64,000 nt of DNA, from assembly GCF_029760855.1 (NCBI RefSeq), contig NZ_SOSI01000001.1, positions 541,001-605,000 on the forward strand, given 5' to 3'. The notes beneath the pieces were generated by a model. The model did not search any database. It had not been told where the DNA came from and saw only the letters and a program-made list of their open reading frames with translations. Shown piece by piece: positions 62,308 through 64,000 of this stretch. How positions within the stretch are numbered: position 1 is the first letter of the stretch; each line of letters opens with the position of its first letter. The position numbers and the translations under genes are program-made. The stretch is from Erythrobacter litoralis. GTDB taxonomy: Bacteria; Pseudomonadota; Alphaproteobacteria; Sphingomonadales; Sphingomonadaceae.

Positions 62308-62838
62308 CTAGCCATTGACCGTAGAGCCGCCATGCGAACGTGGTTTTCGTGCAGCGGTATTCATCGATGTAGCCCGAGCGATATTGCGCACAGGAGACGT
62401 AGGCTGCGGATGCGCGCTACGCCATTCCGCCGCAATTTGCACTTCACCGTCCCAGATGCCCAGCTTTGTATCCATGGCCTGTTGGTATGCAGCCTTGGAC
62501 TCTTCAGAGGCATCTTCGCTCACAAAGGCAAAGCCAGCTGCAAGCATCATACGGGCAATGTCCGCTTGCCCGACGATGCATGTTGCTAAGGCGCCATCGT
62601 AGCGATCATGGCCTCCCGTTGTACAACGCAGCTGTTTGCCGTCGAGAGAGCCGGTGAGAATTTCCGTTGCTTCCTGGCCGCACGCCCATTCGATACCGTT
62701 ACGTGGGCACGTCTGCTGCTTCTCCGGAGCATCGATACCCGCAAGGCGGATACGTTGATCGCCAAACGTCAAGGTGTCGCCATCGACAACGTGCGCTTGG
62801 CCCAAAAACAACTGAGCATGGGCAGCGCTCGGAGGCAC
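62308..62838 (-). CDS. Thermonuclease (SNase-like) family protein
   Basis: 176 residues. SNase core: GQAHVVDGDTLTFGDQRIRLAGIDAPEKQQTC (Asp ligands and the Arg of RLAGIDAPE), WACGQEATEILTGSLDGKQLRC and GHDRYDGALATC. The Cys pairs suggest an exported enzyme. The GTG start at 62838 leaves only PPSAAHAQ of a signal peptide. An out-of-frame MMRELFLAWLGPPF directly upstream looks like the missing half, so the gene may be frameshifted in the T-run near 62840. It would cut nucleic acids outside the cytoplasm. Confidence 0.75.
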   Translation of the reverse strand: MPPSAAHAQLFLGQAHVVDGDTLTFGDQRIRLAGIDAPEKQQTCPRNGIEWACGQEATEILTGSLDGKQLRCTTGGHDRYDGALATCIVGQADIARMMLAAGFAFVSEDASEESKAAYQQAMDTKLGIWDGEVQIAAEWRSAHPQPTSPVRNIARATSMNTAARKPRSHGGSTVNG

Positions 62839-62988
62839 AAAAGGGCGGGCCCAGCCAAGCCAAGAACAATTCCCTCATCATACGCATCTAAAACCAAATA
62901 CAATCGAAGAATGACTCAACTGGACTAAGATGATTTAATATTTCGCGTGTACAGAGCTCGAGATCGGGTCGCGGAGAGGGTCACGTCG

Positions 62989-63978
62989 ATGCTACTGAAA
63001 CAGGCGGAAGGCAGTTCTAATGATCTTAAGCAGTTGGAGGACCTCAGGACGGAAGTTTCTCCAGAGTACCGACCTAAGATCGACAGCCAAATTGCTAGGT
63101 TGCGTAAAGGCGAGGCAGGAGAAAAAACTACAGCGCATTTTCTCAATAGGGAACTTGGGGCTTCCGATAGAATAGGAATTTTGCACGATCTCCGGCTCGA
63201 GGTAGAGGGCGACGTCGCGCAGATCGACCATCTCGTGATCCATCGCGTTCAACAAGCGGCCTGGGTTCTGGAATCGAAGAACTACTCAGGCAATTTAAGC
63301 TGCGACGAACATGGCGATTGGACAATTTGGTATGGAAAGAAGCCTACCCCGATCGCATCGCCGGTCAATCAGGCCCGTCGGCAGATCATCTTGCTTCGTC
63401 GGTGGCTCGACAAAGAAGATGTGACGACGATCCGGACAATCACGCCGGTCGTTCTGATCTCTCCAACATCCAGCATAAACCGTAAAAATCTTCCCGCCGA
63501 TGCGCATGTCGTCAAATCTGATAACTTTGCGCAATGGTGGTCGAAGCAAGCAGAACAGATCGGTGTGAAGCGTGCGCTCGGAATGTTTGGCCGACATCTT
63601 GCCAACAGCATGTCGAGCGCGGATCTTGAAACGATAGGTCACCGGCTGGCAGGAGCGCACATTCCTGCCAATCGAGATTGGCGGGCACGTCTTGGTATTC
63701 CAGATAGCGCGAGTGTCGTGCAAAGCGATGAAACTCCAATTAGAGAGCACCACAGCCACACCCCCCTGAAAACTATCGAGACGGTATATGGCACTGTAAC
63801 AATAAGCCGCTTACCAGATGGTCGATTGGCTCTTAGAAACGCTCCGAATGAAGAGTTGATTTCCGTAGTCAAAACAGCATGCAAAGGTAGAGCGCGGTGG
63901 AATCCACGCTTTAAAAATTTGGTCTTTGACCCCAGCTCTTTCGACGAAATCCGCGAGGTGTTGGTTCGAGCAACTTAA
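62989..63978 (+). CDS. NERD (nuclease-related domain) protein
   Basis: 329 residues from ATG 62989 behind GGAGAGG; a GTG at 62947 would add 14. NERD motifs: RLRKGEAGEKTTAHFLNREL, ILHDLRLEVEGDVAQIDHLVIHR (D...QIDH) and AWVLESKNYSGNLSC (E-S-K), the PD-(D/E)xK-like nuclease core. The C-terminal ~70 residues (TVYGTVTISRLPDGRLALRNAPNEELISVVKTACKGRARWNPRFKNLVF) form a separate small domain. NERD proteins occur in DNA-processing and phage-defence contexts; here it sits 2 kb from the defence-like operon but on the other strand. Confidence 0.8.
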   Translation: MLLKQAEGSSNDLKQLEDLRTEVSPEYRPKIDSQIARLRKGEAGEKTTAHFLNRELGASDRIGILHDLRLEVEGDVAQIDHLVIHRVQQAAWVLESKNYSGNLSCDEHGDWTIWYGKKPTPIASPVNQARRQIILLRRWLDKEDVTTIRTITPVVLISPTSSINRKNLPADAHVVKSDNFAQWWSKQAEQIGVKRALGMFGRHLANSMSSADLETIGHRLAGAHIPANRDWRARLGIPDSASVVQSDETPIREHHSHTPLKTIETVYGTVTISRLPDGRLALRNAPNEELISVVKTACKGRARWNPRFKNLVFDPSSFDEIREVLVRAT

Positions 63979-64000
63979 GCGGTATCGTTAGGCGCCAATT

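Noticed and set aside
1..64000. CRISPR array
   Set aside because: No series of regularly spaced direct repeats; the only repeat family is the scattered palindrome.

Overview
The window looks like alphaproteobacterial chromosome, most likely Sphingomonadales (Erythrobacteraceae or Sphingomonadaceae type). The reasons are an HWE-family histidine kinase fused to a CheR domain, several TonB-dependent receptors (TBDRs) with esterases, a DUF3034/truncated-haemoglobin neighbourhood, DUF2946, and many ATGA/GTGA stop-start overlaps. This placement is inferred from gene content only.

Layout. 1-8.9 kb: the end of a CheR/PAS/HWE kinase, then a c-di-GMP GGDEF-EAL protein, a cupredoxin-like exported protein, a DUF3034 protein, a truncated haemoglobin and a DEAD-box RNA helicase. 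9.2-15.1 kb: a pyruvate:quinone oxidoreductase (poxB) directly followed by a complete cyoABCD quinol oxidase operon, a short electron path from pyruvate through quinol to oxygen. 15.1-22.9 kb: a carbohydrate/ester uptake region (alpha/beta hydrolase, siderophore-type TBDR, DUF2946, sialate O-acetylesterase-like enzyme, GH43) ending beside tRNA-Ser(GGA). 23.6-27.2 kb: an exported peptidyl-prolyl isomerase, about 1.2 kb without a clear gene, then a 3' tRNA-Met fragment and a tyrosine recombinase that mark one edge of an integrated element. 27.4-36.1 kb: TetR, MFS, TBDR, carboxylesterase lipoprotein, acyl-CoA synthetase and PHB-depolymerase-like esterase, which read as a pathway for taking up and opening an ester or polyester. 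36.4-43.2 kb: an HxlR regulator with VOC, DUF1428, GST and RibD-C (detoxification-type) genes, then two damaged genes (a frameshifted VOC and a nonsense-interrupted DCC gene) around a saccharopine-dehydrogenase-like gene. 43.4-47.2 kb: small regulators, a RadC-type JAMM protein, a membrane-anchored LuxR protein and a 51-residue exported peptide with its own terminator.

47.4-64 kb is accessory DNA: an HExxH protein abutting a 5'-truncated DUF2075 gene, a gene-free stretch with four hairpins, an AlpA-like HTH gene, and on the minus strand a compact four-gene operon: SIR2-domain protein, small partner, SMC/Rad50-like ATPase with a CPVC hook, and a 1520-residue protein with a predicted Cap4/DUF4297-like nuclease end, a STAND/AAA P-loop and a long helical-repeat C-terminus. 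This resembles a Lamassu-type anti-phage system with a SIR2 effector plus an extra nuclease-STAND gene, and is the best candidate for an undescribed system here. The right end carries small genes, a thermonuclease homologue and a NERD-domain protein.

A palindromic repeat family of about 61 bp, with arms GTCCGCTTT/AAAGCGGAC, is scattered through the intergenic gaps. One copy carries a compensatory base-pair change in its stem.
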